A stretch of DNA of 64,000 nt from Streptomyces morookaense (GTDB lineage Bacteria > Actinomycetota > Actinomycetes > Streptomycetales > Streptomycetaceae): contig NZ_JABBXF010000023.1 of the NCBI RefSeq assembly GCF_013030945.1, positions 100,333 through 164,332 on the forward strand. The letters run 5' to 3'. The translations under genes were made by a program, and so were the position numbers. The notes under the pieces were generated by a model. The model made no database searches. It was given only the letters and a program-made list of their open reading frames with translations, and had not been told where the DNA came from. Below, in pieces: positions 33,460 to 41,081 of this stretch. Position 1 is the first letter of the stretch. Every line of letters begins with the position of its first letter.

Positions 33460-34290
33460 ATGGCCTCTACGAACTCCAGGGACTGCATCGCCCGATTCCA
33501 CAGCGACGTCCGCGCGTTCGCGGCCGCCGCCCGCCGGGCCGCCCCCGGCGGCGCCGCCGCACCCCCGGTGCCGTCCTGCCCCGGCTGGTCGGTCTCCGAC
33601 CTCGTCGTGCATCTCGCCTCCGTGCACCGGTACGTGGCCCGGCTCCTCCGGGAACGGCTCACCGAGCAGCCGGACCACTCCGACCTCTCCTTCCTCCTGC
33701 TCCCCGCGGACACCGACGGCTGGCCCCACCCGGACAACGCGCCGAACCACGCCCCGCTCCCGGAGACCCTGCTCGACTGGTTCATGGACGGGGCCGCCGC
33801 GCTGGAGGAGCTGTTCCGGAGCAGCGCACCGGACGAGCCGGTGTGGTCCTGGGCGCCGGACCGGACCGCCGGTTTCTGGATGCGGATCCAGGCCATCGAG
33901 GCCGCCGTGCACCGCTGGGACGCCGAGAACGCCACCGGGACCGCCCTGCCGGTCGCCCCCGCGCTCGCGGCCGATGCCGTCGGCCAGAACTTCCGGGTGA
34001 TGGCACCGTTCCGGCGGGCCCTGCGGCAGGCACCGCCCGGCTCGGGCGAATGCTTCCGGTTCCGCCGCACCGACGGCCCGGACGTCTGGACCGTGCGCTT
34101 CGACGGCGACACCGTCCTCCTCGGCGAGCTCGCCGAGGAGGACGGCGGCCCCTGCGACGTCGAGCTCACCGGCACCGCCTCGGACCTGATGCTGTTCCTC
34201 TGGCAGCGCATCCCCGCCGGGCGGCTCGCCGGTGTGACGGGGGACCGGGACGTCCTCGACCGCTGGTTCACCCTCGTTCCACCCGTCTGA
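33460..34290 (+). CDS. Maleylpyruvate isomerase-family protein (mycothiol-dependent DinB fold)
   Basis: 276 aa. The N-terminal DinB-like four-helix domain has the metal-binding pattern: CPGWSVSDLVVHLASVHRYV supplies the first His, and the later helix IQAIEAAVHRWDAE supplies the HRxD-type ligands. The C-terminal domain (about 200-276: FDGDTVLLGELAEEDG, VELTGTASDLMLFLWQR) is the SCP2-like MDMPI_C part. Family members use mycothiol as cofactor for isomerisation or S-transfer; the exact substrate cannot be given. The gene follows the LysR regulator by 5 bp. It resembles the large paralogous group in Streptomyces whose members mostly have unknown targets. Confidence 0.88.
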   Translation: MASTNSRDCIARFHSDVRAFAAAARRAAPGGAAAPPVPSCPGWSVSDLVVHLASVHRYVARLLRERLTEQPDHSDLSFLLLPADTDGWPHPDNAPNHAPLPETLLDWFMDGAAALEELFRSSAPDEPVWSWAPDRTAGFWMRIQAIEAAVHRWDAENATGTALPVAPALAADAVGQNFRVMAPFRRALRQAPPGSGECFRFRRTDGPDVWTVRFDGDTVLLGELAEEDGGPCDVELTGTASDLMLFLWQRIPAGRLAGVTGDRDVLDRWFTLVPPV

Positions 34291-34380
34291 ACACCTCGCA
34301 GCCGTCACTCGGGCACCGGCTAGGATTGAAAAGTTCTTCAATTCATGATGCGCAGTGACGGCTGTGGAGGAGGGCGGAGA

Positions 34381-34767
34381 GTGGTGGGGAAGCCGGTCCC
34401 GCTGTACCAGGCGAAGGCGGAGTTCTTCCGGATGCTCGGGCATCCGGTGCGCATCCGTGTGCTGGAGCTGCTGCAGGACGGGCCCAAGCCCGTACGCGAT
34501 CTGCTGGCCGCGATAGAGATCGAGCCCTCCAGCCTGTCGCAGCAGCTGGCCGTGCTGCGCCGCTCGGGGATCGTCACCTCCACCCGCACCGGGTCGACGG
34601 TCGTCTACGAGCTCGCCGGGGGCGACGTCGCCGAGCTGATGCGCGCCGCGCGCCGCATCCTCACGCAGATGCTCAGCGGGCAGAACGAGCTGCTGGAGGA
34701 ACTCCTGGAGACCGAGGCCGGGACCGGCACCGGTGCCGGGAGCAGGGCGAAGGCGGGGCGGCGATGA
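34381..34767 (+). CDS. ArsR-family transcriptional regulator
   Basis: 128 aa. The winged HTH is complete: YQAKAEFFRMLGHPVRIRVL, ELLQDGPKPVRDLLAAIEIE, PSSLSQQLAVLRRSGIVTST (recognition helix) and RTGSTVVYELA (wing). No CxC metal site follows helix 3, so it is unlikely to sense arsenic. The C-terminal helix (RAARRILTQMLSGQNELLEE) forms the dimer. Start GTG 34381 has GGAGGG upstream; an ATG at 34345 is possible but lacks such a site. The stop shares ATGA with the 44-residue membrane protein, so the two are translationally coupled and may act as a sensor pair. Confidence 0.92.
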   Translation: MVGKPVPLYQAKAEFFRMLGHPVRIRVLELLQDGPKPVRDLLAAIEIEPSSLSQQLAVLRRSGIVTSTRTGSTVVYELAGGDVAELMRAARRILTQMLSGQNELLEELLETEAGTGTGAGSRAKAGRR

Positions 34768-34898
34768 CCGAGAAGACCAGTGAGCGGTGGGCCGAGAAGC
34801 AGCTCGCCCTGCGCGTCGGCGTGTACGTGTTCGTCACGCACCTCATCGCCGGGTTCATCTGGCTGCTGTTCTACCTGGGCGATCACGCCAACAAGTAG
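34764..34898 (+). CDS. DUF6126-type membrane micro-protein, 44 aa
   Basis: A short protein: a polar N terminus (MTEKTSERWAEKQLA), one membrane helix (VGVYVFVTHLIAGFIWLLFY) and a GDHANK end. The VFxTHLxAGFIxLLFxLGxHA pattern fits the DUF6126 family of streptomycetes, whose genes often sit just behind a small regulator gene. The ATG overlaps the ArsR stop by four bases. It could hold the regulator at the membrane or report membrane state to it; neither is shown. Confidence 0.85.
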   Translation: MTEKTSERWAEKQLALRVGVYVFVTHLIAGFIWLLFYLGDHANK

Positions 34899-34965
34899 CG
34901 CGGGCCCCTAGCCCGAACGGCCCGCACCGCCTGCGGCCTCCCCCGGCACCGCGCACGCTCGGGGC

Positions 34966-35961
34966 ATGCCCTCATTCCCCGACGAGGTCAGGAGCGCGGT
35001 GACCGGCCGCGCCGCGCTCCTGGTGATCGGCGCGCTCGTCCTCCAGCTCGCCTTCATCACGTCGTACATCGGCGCCTTCCACAACCCCGGGCCCACCGAC
35101 ATCCGCCTCGGTGTCGTCGCTCCCCCGCAGGTCCGCGGGACCCTCGTCGACCGGCTCGGCAGCCTGCCCGGGAGCCCGCTGGATCCGCGGGCGACGGACG
35201 ACCGGGCCACGGCCGAACGGCAGCTCCGGGAGCGCGAGCTGGACGCCGCACTGGTGGCCGACCCGCGCGGCACCACCGACACGCTGCTCACCGCGGGCGC
35301 CGCGGGGGCCTCGCTGGGGCAGGCCGCCGAGGCGGTGCTGGCCCGCGTCGAGGCCGCCGAGAAGCGGTCGATGAAGGTGACCGACGTGGCCCCTGCGAGC
35401 GCCGGCGACGCCCGCGGGCTGAGCTCGTTCTACCTGGTCGTGGGCTGGTGCGTGGGCGGCTACCTGTGCGCCGCCATTCTCGCCGTGAGCGCCGGCGCGC
35501 GGCCCGCCAACCTCCACCGGGCCGTCATCCGGCTCGGCGCGATCGCCGTCTACGCGGTCGTCGCCGGGCTGCTCGGCGCCGTCATCGCAGGCCCGGTGCT
35601 CGGGGCGCTGCCCGGCAGTGTCGCGGGGCTGTGGGGGGTGGGCGCCCTGGTGGTGTTCGCGGTCGGGGCCACGACGCTGGCGCTGCAGGGGCTGGCCGGG
35701 GTCGTCGGGATCGGGCTGGCCATCGCGATCGTCGTGGTCCTCGGCAACCCGAGCGCGGGCGGCGCCTACCCGTATCCGCTGCTGCCGCCGTTCTGGCGCG
35801 CCATCGGCCCGTACCTGCCGCCGGGCGCGGGCACCTGGTCCGCGCGCTCCGTCGCCTACTTCGCGGGCAACGCCCTGACCGGTCCGCTCCTCGTGCTGTC
35901 CGCCTGGGCGGTGGCGGGTACGGCGGTCACCGTGGGGTCCGCGGTGCGGAAGGCCCCGTGA
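34966..35961 (+). CDS. DUF3533/YhgE-like ABC-2-type membrane protein
   Basis: 331 aa. One N-terminal helix (AALLVIGALVLQLAFITSYI) is followed by an extracytoplasmic domain of about 120 residues (DIRLGVVAPPQVRGTLVDRL, AERQLRERELDAALVADPRG), then five or six helices (FYLVVGWCVGGYLCAAILAV, AIAVYAVVAGLLGAVIAGPV, LQGLAGVVGIGLAIAIVVVL, GNALTGPLLVLSAWAV). This layout matches YhgE/Pip and DUF3533 proteins of the ABC-2 permease group; some are phage receptors or secretion components in other bacteria. No ATPase gene is adjacent. The start is ATG 34966, about 70 bp after the DUF6126 gene. A strong hairpin follows 12 bases after its stop. Confidence 0.8.
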   Translation: MPSFPDEVRSAVTGRAALLVIGALVLQLAFITSYIGAFHNPGPTDIRLGVVAPPQVRGTLVDRLGSLPGSPLDPRATDDRATAERQLRERELDAALVADPRGTTDTLLTAGAAGASLGQAAEAVLARVEAAEKRSMKVTDVAPASAGDARGLSSFYLVVGWCVGGYLCAAILAVSAGARPANLHRAVIRLGAIAVYAVVAGLLGAVIAGPVLGALPGSVAGLWGVGALVVFAVGATTLALQGLAGVVGIGLAIAIVVVLGNPSAGGAYPYPLLPPFWRAIGPYLPPGAGTWSARSVAYFAGNALTGPLLVLSAWAVAGTAVTVGSAVRKAP

Positions 35962-35972
35962 GGGGCACCGTC

Positions 35973-36011
35973 CCGCGTCGCCGCCCGCCCCCTCCACGGG
36001 CGGCGACGCGG
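35973..36011 (+). terminator. Strong hairpin terminator after the DUF3533-like gene
   Basis: A 15-bp perfect stem (CCGCGTCGCCGCCCG and its complement) around a 9-base C-rich loop, 12 bases after the stop. There is no U-run, as is common in Streptomyces. Confidence 0.8.
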
Positions 36012-36491
36012 ACGTCTCCTGTGACGGAGGGGACTCCCGCCCACAGACCGACCGTTCGGTCTGAGAAGTGTTCGGCCATTGCTGGCGCCTCCCCGGACCA
36101 CCCCGGCCCCCCGTGGGCGCGCACGGCGGGCCATTTTCGGCCGGTCCGCGGAGCGCCCCGGGCCGCACACAGGGATCATTAGATCCAATGGTCATCGAGC
36201 ACGCAAATTGCAATTTCGAAGGCTCATTTGATATTTCAACGATGAATCCACGGCGTATCCGCTGGTCAACACTCCCGTAACACCAATTCCCCCTTTTCAC
36301 GTACAAGTCGGGCGTCGATGTAAGCGCGAGGTTTCACGTCACCCCCTTCCGGGACATTCCGCCCACCAGTTCCAGCCAATTACCGAGAGCTTCCGACCGA
36401 CGACCGAAAGTGTTCGACCGACATGCGTTCATGCCCAACTTGGGCAAGACTTCCGTCCGTTATCTGACCCGCGAACAAGGGAGTGTTCGGA
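36012..36491. other. 480-bp intergenic region before the protease inhibitor gene
   Basis: No firm gene. It contains a TetR-type inverted repeat (36044-36063) and a zone of lower GC from about 36180 to 36430. A 30-codon reading frame (36188-36280, beginning MVIEHANCNFEG) lacks a good ribosome site. The rest probably holds the promoter and leader of the inhibitor gene, whose expression in streptomycetes is usually strong and growth-phase dependent. Confidence 0.4.
36044..36063. promoter_or_regulatory. TetR-type perfect inverted repeat without a nearby TetR gene
   Basis: CAGACCGA, 4-bp CCGT, TCGGTCTG. The GACCGAxxGTTCGGTC style is typical of TetR operators. It lies about 430 bp before the inhibitor gene and just after the DUF3533-like gene's terminator. 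Confidence 0.45.
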
Positions 36492-36941
36492 ATGCGGTAC
36501 ATCACTCGGGGGATCGCGCTGGGCGCCGCGCTGGCACTGGGCGGTGGCCTGGTGGCAGCCGGTACGACGGCCGCGAGCGCAGCGCCCGCTGCCGGGGCGC
36601 ACACCCAGAGCCTGTACGCGCCGTCCGCTCTGGTCCTGACCATCGGACAGGGCGAGGAGGCGGCCACCGCCGGCGTCCAGCGCGCGGTCACCCTCAACTG
36701 CATGCCGGGCCCCGGCGGTACGCACCCGGCCGCCAAGTCCGCCTGTGCCGATCTGCGGGCCGCAGGCGGCAACTTCGAGAAGCTCACGACGATCAAGGAG
36801 GGTGTGCTCTGTACCAAGGAGTGGAACCCGGTCGTCGTCACCGCCCAGGGTGTATGGGAGGGGCAGCGCGTGAACTTCGAGAAGGTCTTCGGCAACCCGT
36901 GCGAGATGAAGGCGGCCAAGGGCACGGTCTTCGAGTTCTGA
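36492..36941 (+). CDS. Streptomyces subtilisin inhibitor (SSI)-family secreted protease inhibitor
   Basis: 149 aa. A signal peptide ([18 protein letters not shown] to about TTAASAAPA) precedes a mature inhibitor of roughly 115 residues. SSI landmarks: [48 protein letters not shown] and [20 protein letters not shown], with the four Cys of two disulfides. The reactive loop reads LCTKEWNP, so the P1 residue is Lys instead of the Met of classical SSI. Lys at P1 is known in plasminostreptin-type members and gives trypsin inhibition besides subtilisin. It is exported and should control extracellular serine proteases. The two streptogrisin-like genes lie just downstream, facing it. Confidence 0.95.
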   Translation: MRYITRGIALGAALALGGGLVAAGTTAASAAPAAGAHTQSLYAPSALVLTIGQGEEAATAGVQRAVTLNCMPGPGGTHPAAKSACADLRAAGGNFEKLTTIKEGVLCTKEWNPVVVTAQGVWEGQRVNFEKVFGNPCEMKAAKGTVFEF

Positions 36942-36977
36942 CCGGTCCCGCGCACCATGCGGCGGCCCGCGCGAGCA

Positions 36978-37016
36978 GCGGCCCCCGGACACCGTGGAGG
37001 TGTGTCCGGGGGCCGC
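36978..37016. terminator. Strong bidirectional hairpin between inhibitor and protease genes
   Basis: GCGGCCCCCGGACAC and its exact complement (15 bp) around a 9-base loop, between two convergent genes. Confidence 0.8.
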
Positions 37017-37037
37017 GTCCATGGGGCCGGGGCGCGC

Positions 37038-37955
37038 TCAGGGGATCCGCACGCCGTACGCGGCCAGGGCCGGCTTCACCGGCTGGTAGTAAGTCGTCCC
37101 GCCCGTGGTGCAGTTGCCGCTGCCGCCCGACGTGAGGCCCAGGGCCTTGTCCCCGTCGAAGAGGGCGCCGCCGCTGTCGCCACCCTCGGCGCAGACATCG
37201 GTCTCGATCAGACCGGTGACGGTGCCCTCCTGGTAGTTGACCGTGGCGTCGAGGCCTGTGACCTTGCCGGCGTGCACCCCGGTCGTGGAGCCGCTGCGCT
37301 GCACGGCCTCGCCCATCGTGGCGTCGGCCGCCTGCCTGATGTCCTGGGCGCCGCCGGCGCCGAGGAGGCCGTGGAGGTTCACCTGGCTCGGGTGGGGAAC
37401 ATCCGCGGTGTACTTGACGAGGGCGTAGTCGTGCCCCGGGAAGCTGTAGGACTCGGTGGCCCCGATCTGCGGGCCGCCCTTGCCGTCGGACCAGGTCTGC
37501 TCGACGGCGCCACAGTGCCCCGCGGTCAGGAAGTAGGCCTCGCCCCACTTGGGGGCGGTGTCGCCCTTGCTGACGTTGAACCCCAGCGAGCAGCGGTATT
37601 TGGCGCCGTAGATCCCGTCGCCGCCCGCGATGAACCGGGTGAGCCTGGTGGTCGTTCTGCGCACGACGGCCTTCTCGCCGAGCCCGGAGACGACCCGGTT
37701 CAGCTGCGCCATCCGGCCGCCGGTGACCGTGGGGTCGGCGGTCACGACGACCCGGTCCAGTCTGGGGTCGGTCACCCAGGCGGTGCCGGGGATGGCGGCG
37801 GACCTGCTCAACTCCAGGCGTGCGGCGTCGAGTTGCGGGAGGGAGAAGCGCAGGGGCTCGGCCCCTGCGGGCTGCGGTGCGAGGGTGGCGGCCGCGAGAG
37901 CGGCCGCGGCGGCGCCACCGAGAGCGGCCCGCACGAACGGCCAACGGTTCTTCAA
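37038..37955 (-). CDS. Streptogrisin-type S1 serine protease (pre-pro-enzyme)
   Basis: 305 aa. A signal peptide (VRAALGGAAAAALAAATLAP) and a propeptide of about 80 residues (VVVTADPTVTGGRMAQLNRV) precede a mature chymotrypsin-like domain starting near IAGGDGIYGAKYRCSLGFNV. The catalytic triad is His in YFLTAGHC, Asp in GHDYALVKY and Ser in [12 protein letters not shown]. Six mature Cys fit three disulfides. The S1-pocket region is [15 protein letters not shown], as in streptogrisins A/B, so it should prefer bulky hydrophobic residues. Start TTG 37955 has GGAGG upstream and gives the expected short signal; longer starts do not. It is likely one of the proteases checked by the neighbouring SSI protein, although that inhibitor's Lys P1 would suit trypsin better. 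Confidence 0.93.
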   Translation of the reverse strand: MKNRWPFVRAALGGAAAAALAAATLAPQPAGAEPLRFSLPQLDAARLELSRSAAIPGTAWVTDPRLDRVVVTADPTVTGGRMAQLNRVVSGLGEKAVVRRTTTRLTRFIAGGDGIYGAKYRCSLGFNVSKGDTAPKWGEAYFLTAGHCGAVEQTWSDGKGGPQIGATESYSFPGHDYALVKYTADVPHPSQVNLHGLLGAGGAQDIRQAADATMGEAVQRSGSTTGVHAGKVTGLDATVNYQEGTVTGLIETDVCAEGGDSGGALFDGDKALGLTSGGSGNCTTGGTTYYQPVKPALAAYGVRIP

Positions 37956-38093
37956 CTCGGCACCTCCGGTGGGGGGTTGCTCCGCATGAACAGGGGTCGC
38001 GTCCATGCCAAGTCGTCCGTCGAGTGTCCCGACCGGAGGAGGGAGTGCACAAGGGCGAATTCCGGTAGCGCACAAATCTATGCGCGCGCCGGT

Positions 38094-38150
38094 GGCGCCC
38101 CGAAGGGGCGCGGGGAACTGCGCGACAAGCCACGATGCGCCCGCAGTTGG
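38094..38150. repeat. Streptomyces 3'-UTR repeat, copy E
   Basis: GCGCCCC-GAA-GGGGCGC hairpin, core GGAACTGCGCGACAAGCC, end CGCCCGCAGTTG. It lies six bases past the stop of the slipin gene. Confidence 0.8.
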
Positions 38151-38156
38151 AAGCGC

Positions 38157-39011
38157 TCAGGCGTGCCCGATGCCCGTCTCGTCCTCACCCCCCGCTTCGG
38201 CGGGCGGCGCCTCGACGGGAATCTGCTCGGCCTGCGGCACAGCCGCCTCGCCATGCCCCGCCCGCTCCAGGAAGCGCAGCAGCTCCACCGGGAACGGCAG
38301 CACCAGCGTGGAGTTCTTCTCCGCGGCCACCGCCACGATCGTCTGCAGCAGCCGGAGTTGCAGGGCGGACGGCTGGTCGGCCATCGTCGCCGCCGCCTCC
38401 GCGAGCTTCTTCGACGCCAGCAGCTCCGCGTCCGCGTTGATGACCCGGGCCCGGCGCTCCCGCTCCGCCTCGGCCTGCCGGGACATCGAGCGCTTCATGG
38501 TCTCCGGCAACGAGACGTCCTTGATCTCGACGCGGTCGATCTGGACGCCCCAGCCGATGGCCGGGCTGTCGAGCATCAGCTCCAGGCCCTGGTTGAGCTT
38601 CTCCCGGTTGGAGAGCAGATCGTCCAGGTCGCTCTTGCCGATGATCGAGCGGAGCGAGGTCTGGGCCATCTGCGAGACCGCGAAGCGGTAGTCCTCGACC
38701 GCGATCACGGCCTCCGCCGGGTTCACGACCTTGAAATAGACGACCGCGTCCACGCGCACGGTCACATTGTCCCGGGTGATGCCCTCCTGGGCGGGCACCG
38801 GCATGGTCACGATCTGCATATTGACCTTGCGCAGCCGGTCCACCGCGGGAAGGATCATGGTGAATCCCGGCTGCCGGATCTCCGAGTGCAGCCGCCCCAG
38901 CCGCAGCACCACGCCGCGCTCGTACTGTTTGACCACTCGGGCCGCCGCCGCCAGGTACACGAGCCCCACGCAGCCCGCGGCCACCACTGCCACCACGAGG
39001 TCTTCGACCAT
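38157..39011 (-). CDS. SPFH/Band 7 slipin (stomatin-like) membrane protein
   Basis: 284 aa. One N-terminal membrane helix (LVVAVVAAGCVGLVYLAAAA) is followed by the SPFH domain: VKQYERGVVLRLGRLHSEIR, QPGFTMILPAVDRLRKVNMQ, ITRDNVTVRVDAVVYFKVVN, SLRSIIGKSDLDDLLSNREK and IDRVEIKDVSLPETMKRSMS. The coiled-coil helix (QAEAERERRARVINADAELL, ASKKLAEAAATM) and a hydrophobic LVLPFPVELLRFL follow. Slipins form oligomers that organise membrane domains and often accompany a NfeD protease partner; no nfeD is adjacent. Start ATG 39011, with GTG 39014 also possible. It lies between two streptogrisin-like genes on the same strand. Confidence 0.93.
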   Translation of the reverse strand: MVEDLVVAVVAAGCVGLVYLAAAARVVKQYERGVVLRLGRLHSEIRQPGFTMILPAVDRLRKVNMQIVTMPVPAQEGITRDNVTVRVDAVVYFKVVNPAEAVIAVEDYRFAVSQMAQTSLRSIIGKSDLDDLLSNREKLNQGLELMLDSPAIGWGVQIDRVEIKDVSLPETMKRSMSRQAEAERERRARVINADAELLASKKLAEAAATMADQPSALQLRLLQTIVAVAAEKNSTLVLPFPVELLRFLERAGHGEAAVPQAEQIPVEAPPAEAGGEDETGIGHA

Positions 39012-39075
39012 CACGGCCCCCTGCCGTCACACGTCAGGTGATACGTCCACGGTATGCCCGTGTCCGGACGTGGTC

Positions 39076-39105
39076 GAGCCCCCGGCCCCGCGGGGCCGGG
39101 GGCTC
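39076..39105. terminator. 30-bp perfect palindrome, terminator
   Basis: GAGCCCCCGGCCCCG followed at once by its complement. It lies between the second streptogrisin stop and the slipin start and should end the protease transcript. Confidence 0.75.
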
Positions 39106-39179
39106 TGTGCTGCTGGCCGCAGGCGATGGGGAAGGGCGGAGCGCGCTCGCGGTCAGACGGCGGGGAGGGGCGGGCGGAA

Positions 39180-40058
39180 TCAGAAGACGCTCACCCCGTA
39201 GGCGCTGAGCGCCTTGGTGACGGGCTGGAAGAAGGTCGTCCCGCCGGAGCGGCAGTTGCCGCTGCCGCCGGAGGTCAGGCCGAGGGCGGTGGAGCCGGAG
39301 AAGAGCGCGCCGCCGCTGTCGCCGGGTTCAGCGCACACATCGGTCTGGATCAGGCCGCGCACGATGTTGCCGTTGCCGTAGTTGACGGTGGCGTTCAGGC
39401 CGGTGACCTTGCCGCCGTGCACCCCGGTCGTGGAGCCGCTGCGCTGGACGCTCTGCCCGACGCGGGCGCTGCCCGCCGAGGTGATGCGCTGCTGGCGGCC
39501 GTTGTAGAGATCGACGGCGCTGGGGTGGGCCAGGGAGCCGTTGGTGTACTGGACGATCCCGTAGTCGTTGCCGGGGAAGCTGGTCCCGGTGGTCGGGCCG
39601 ATGCTCGTGGAGTGGTTCGCGGTGGCGTAGTAGGGCGGCTTGCCCTGGGTGCAGTGACCTGCGGTGAGGAAGTAATAGGTGTTGCCCTTGCGGACGTTGA
39701 AGCCGACGGAGCAGCGCCATGAGGGCGCGTAGATCGCGTCGCCGCCGGCGAGGAGGGTGCGGAAGGCTCCCGGGGTGCGTTCGACGCGTATCGCCTCCTG
39801 GCGTCTGAGTCTGGCCAGATCGGTGGCGGAGACGGTGGAATCGGCCGTCACCACAAGGGTGTTGGTGGCGGGGTCGACGGCCCATGCGGTGCCCGCGACG
39901 TCCGCGGACTCCACGGCGGCGCGGGCGGCGGACAGCTGCACGGCCGAGTGGACGGCGGCAGAGGTACCGTCGGCGCGGGCGCTGCCGACGGTGAGGACGG
40001 AGACGGCGAGCATGCCGCCTGCCACGGCGGCCACCGTGGTCGGGCGCTTGATCCTCAC
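39180..40058 (-). CDS. Second streptogrisin-type S1 serine protease (pre-pro-enzyme)
   Basis: 292 aa. Signal peptide [20 protein letters not shown] with Ala-x-Ala-like end, propeptide of about 75 residues ([20 protein letters not shown]), and mature start near [20 protein letters not shown]. Triad: His in YFLTAGHC, Asp in GNDYGIVQY, Ser in [12 protein letters not shown]. The specificity region [20 protein letters not shown] is almost the same as in the first copy; the two probably arose by duplication but have diverged in the loops ([20 protein letters not shown] here). Start GTG 40058 follows GGGAGG. It is secreted and broad in substrate, and a likely target of SSI-type inhibitors. Confidence 0.94.
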   Translation of the reverse strand: MRIKRPTTVAAVAGGMLAVSVLTVGSARADGTSAAVHSAVQLSAARAAVESADVAGTAWAVDPATNTLVVTADSTVSATDLARLRRQEAIRVERTPGAFRTLLAGGDAIYAPSWRCSVGFNVRKGNTYYFLTAGHCTQGKPPYYATANHSTSIGPTTGTSFPGNDYGIVQYTNGSLAHPSAVDLYNGRQQRITSAGSARVGQSVQRSGSTTGVHGGKVTGLNATVNYGNGNIVRGLIQTDVCAEPGDSGGALFSGSTALGLTSGGSGNCRSGGTTFFQPVTKALSAYGVSVF

Positions 40059-40198
40059 GTTCTTCCTCCCGTGGGGGGTCGGGGGCCCGTCGAAAGGGCA
40101 CGCCGCATTCCGATTTCGCCGTGCCCCTGACAAGCGCTGTGCTCGGGAGTATTCGGGCGGAGCGGCGGGAGGCGCAAGAGCATCTTTCGGACGCGCCC

Positions 40199-40280
40199 GC
40201 GCCCCGAAGGGGCGCGGGGCTGTTCACATTTGCGGCTCCGCCGTGTGGGCGCGAGCAACCACAACCGGCCCACAGCCGAA
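40199..40280. repeat. Streptomyces 3'-UTR repeat, copy F (long form)
   Basis: GCGCCCC-GAA-GGGGCGC hairpin, GGGGCTGTTCACATTTGCGG, CGGCTCCGCCG mini-hairpin, GCGCGAGCAACC and CCCACAGCCG. It lies six bases past the stop of the DUF1684 gene. Confidence 0.8.
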
Positions 40281-40286
40281 GTACTG

Positions 40287-41081
40287 CTAACCGCTGTGCG
40301 CGCACCGTTCCCCCGCCGGGACGGCGAACGGCAGCGTGTTGCCCGGCGGCGGGAACGGGCAGATGAAGTGTTCGGCGAAGGCGCACGGCGGCAGGTGGGC
40401 GCGGTTGAAGTCGACGGTCACGGTGCCGTCCGGGTCCGGGGCGGGCGGGCGCAGGAAGCGGAAGCGGTAACTGGACGTGCCGCTGGTGCCGTCGGCGAAG
40501 ACCGCCCACAGCGAGCCGTCCTCCTCCGCCCCGACCTGCAGGGTGTGCTCCCCGCTGCCGAGGGCCAGTTCGCCGGCCAGGCTCAGGCCGCGTTCGCGCC
40601 CGTCCGCGTTCTCCACCGGCACGACCGTGCGACCGCCCGCGTAGGGCCGGAACGTCCCGGACAGCACCCAGCGTTCGTCGTAGTCGAAGGCGTCGATGCC
40701 TGCGAACGCCTGCCGGGCCGCCGACTGCGGGTCGAAGACCCGGACCGCCCACTGGCCCTCGCGCCGCAGCACCAGCAGCCGGCGCTCGCCGTGCGCGACC
40801 CACACGGCACCGGCCGACGCGTCGGGGCCGAGCCGGATCCAGCCCTCGAACGGCTCGCCGTTCACGGTCAGTCCGTCCTCGGCGAGGGCGGTGAGCAGGA
40901 CGGCGTCACCGGTCCCGGGGTCCTCGGTCCAGCGCCCCGGAACGCCCGGGATCCGGCCGTCGGGGGCGTCGGCGAGCCAGTACGTCCCGGTCAGCGCCAG
41001 CGGCCCGTACGGCGCCGACACCGTCCTGGTGCGCTGCTCGCGCCACGCGGCCCACTGCTCTTTGGCATCAGTCGTGCTCAT
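40287..41081 (-). CDS. DUF1684-family protein
   Basis: 264 aa. The family signature is the C-terminal VTVDFNRAHLPPCAFAEHFI followed by CPFPPPGNTLPFAVPAGE; the middle has the ERRLLVLRREGQWAVRVFDP type of strand and GTFRPYAGGRTVVPVENADG. Its function is unknown; its beta-rich fold has been compared with flavin or heme-binding proteins but without proof. The ATG overlaps the stop of the LLM oxygenase gene (ATGA), so it is the fourth member of a translationally coupled operon and may act on a product of the flavin enzymes. Start ATG 41081. Confidence 0.88.
   Translation of the reverse strand: MSTTDAKEQWAAWREQRTRTVSAPYGPLALTGTYWLADAPDGRIPGVPGRWTEDPGTGDAVLLTALAEDGLTVNGEPFEGWIRLGPDASAGAVWVAHGERRLLVLRREGQWAVRVFDPQSAARQAFAGIDAFDYDERWVLSGTFRPYAGGRTVVPVENADGRERGLSLAGELALGSGEHTLQVGAEEDGSLWAVFADGTSGTSSYRFRFLRPPAPDPDGTVTVDFNRAHLPPCAFAEHFICPFPPPGNTLPFAVPAGERCAHSG

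Noticed and set aside
31218..34271. 1,017-codon minus-strand frame joining the MFS gene with sequence opposite the LysR and isomerase genes
   Set aside because: Only the part up to 32498 is MFS; the rest is antisense to clear plus-strand genes. It is not a fusion.
36188..36280. 30-codon reading frame in the inhibitor promoter region
   Set aside because: No good ribosome site, no recognisable sequence; left as part of the intergenic region.
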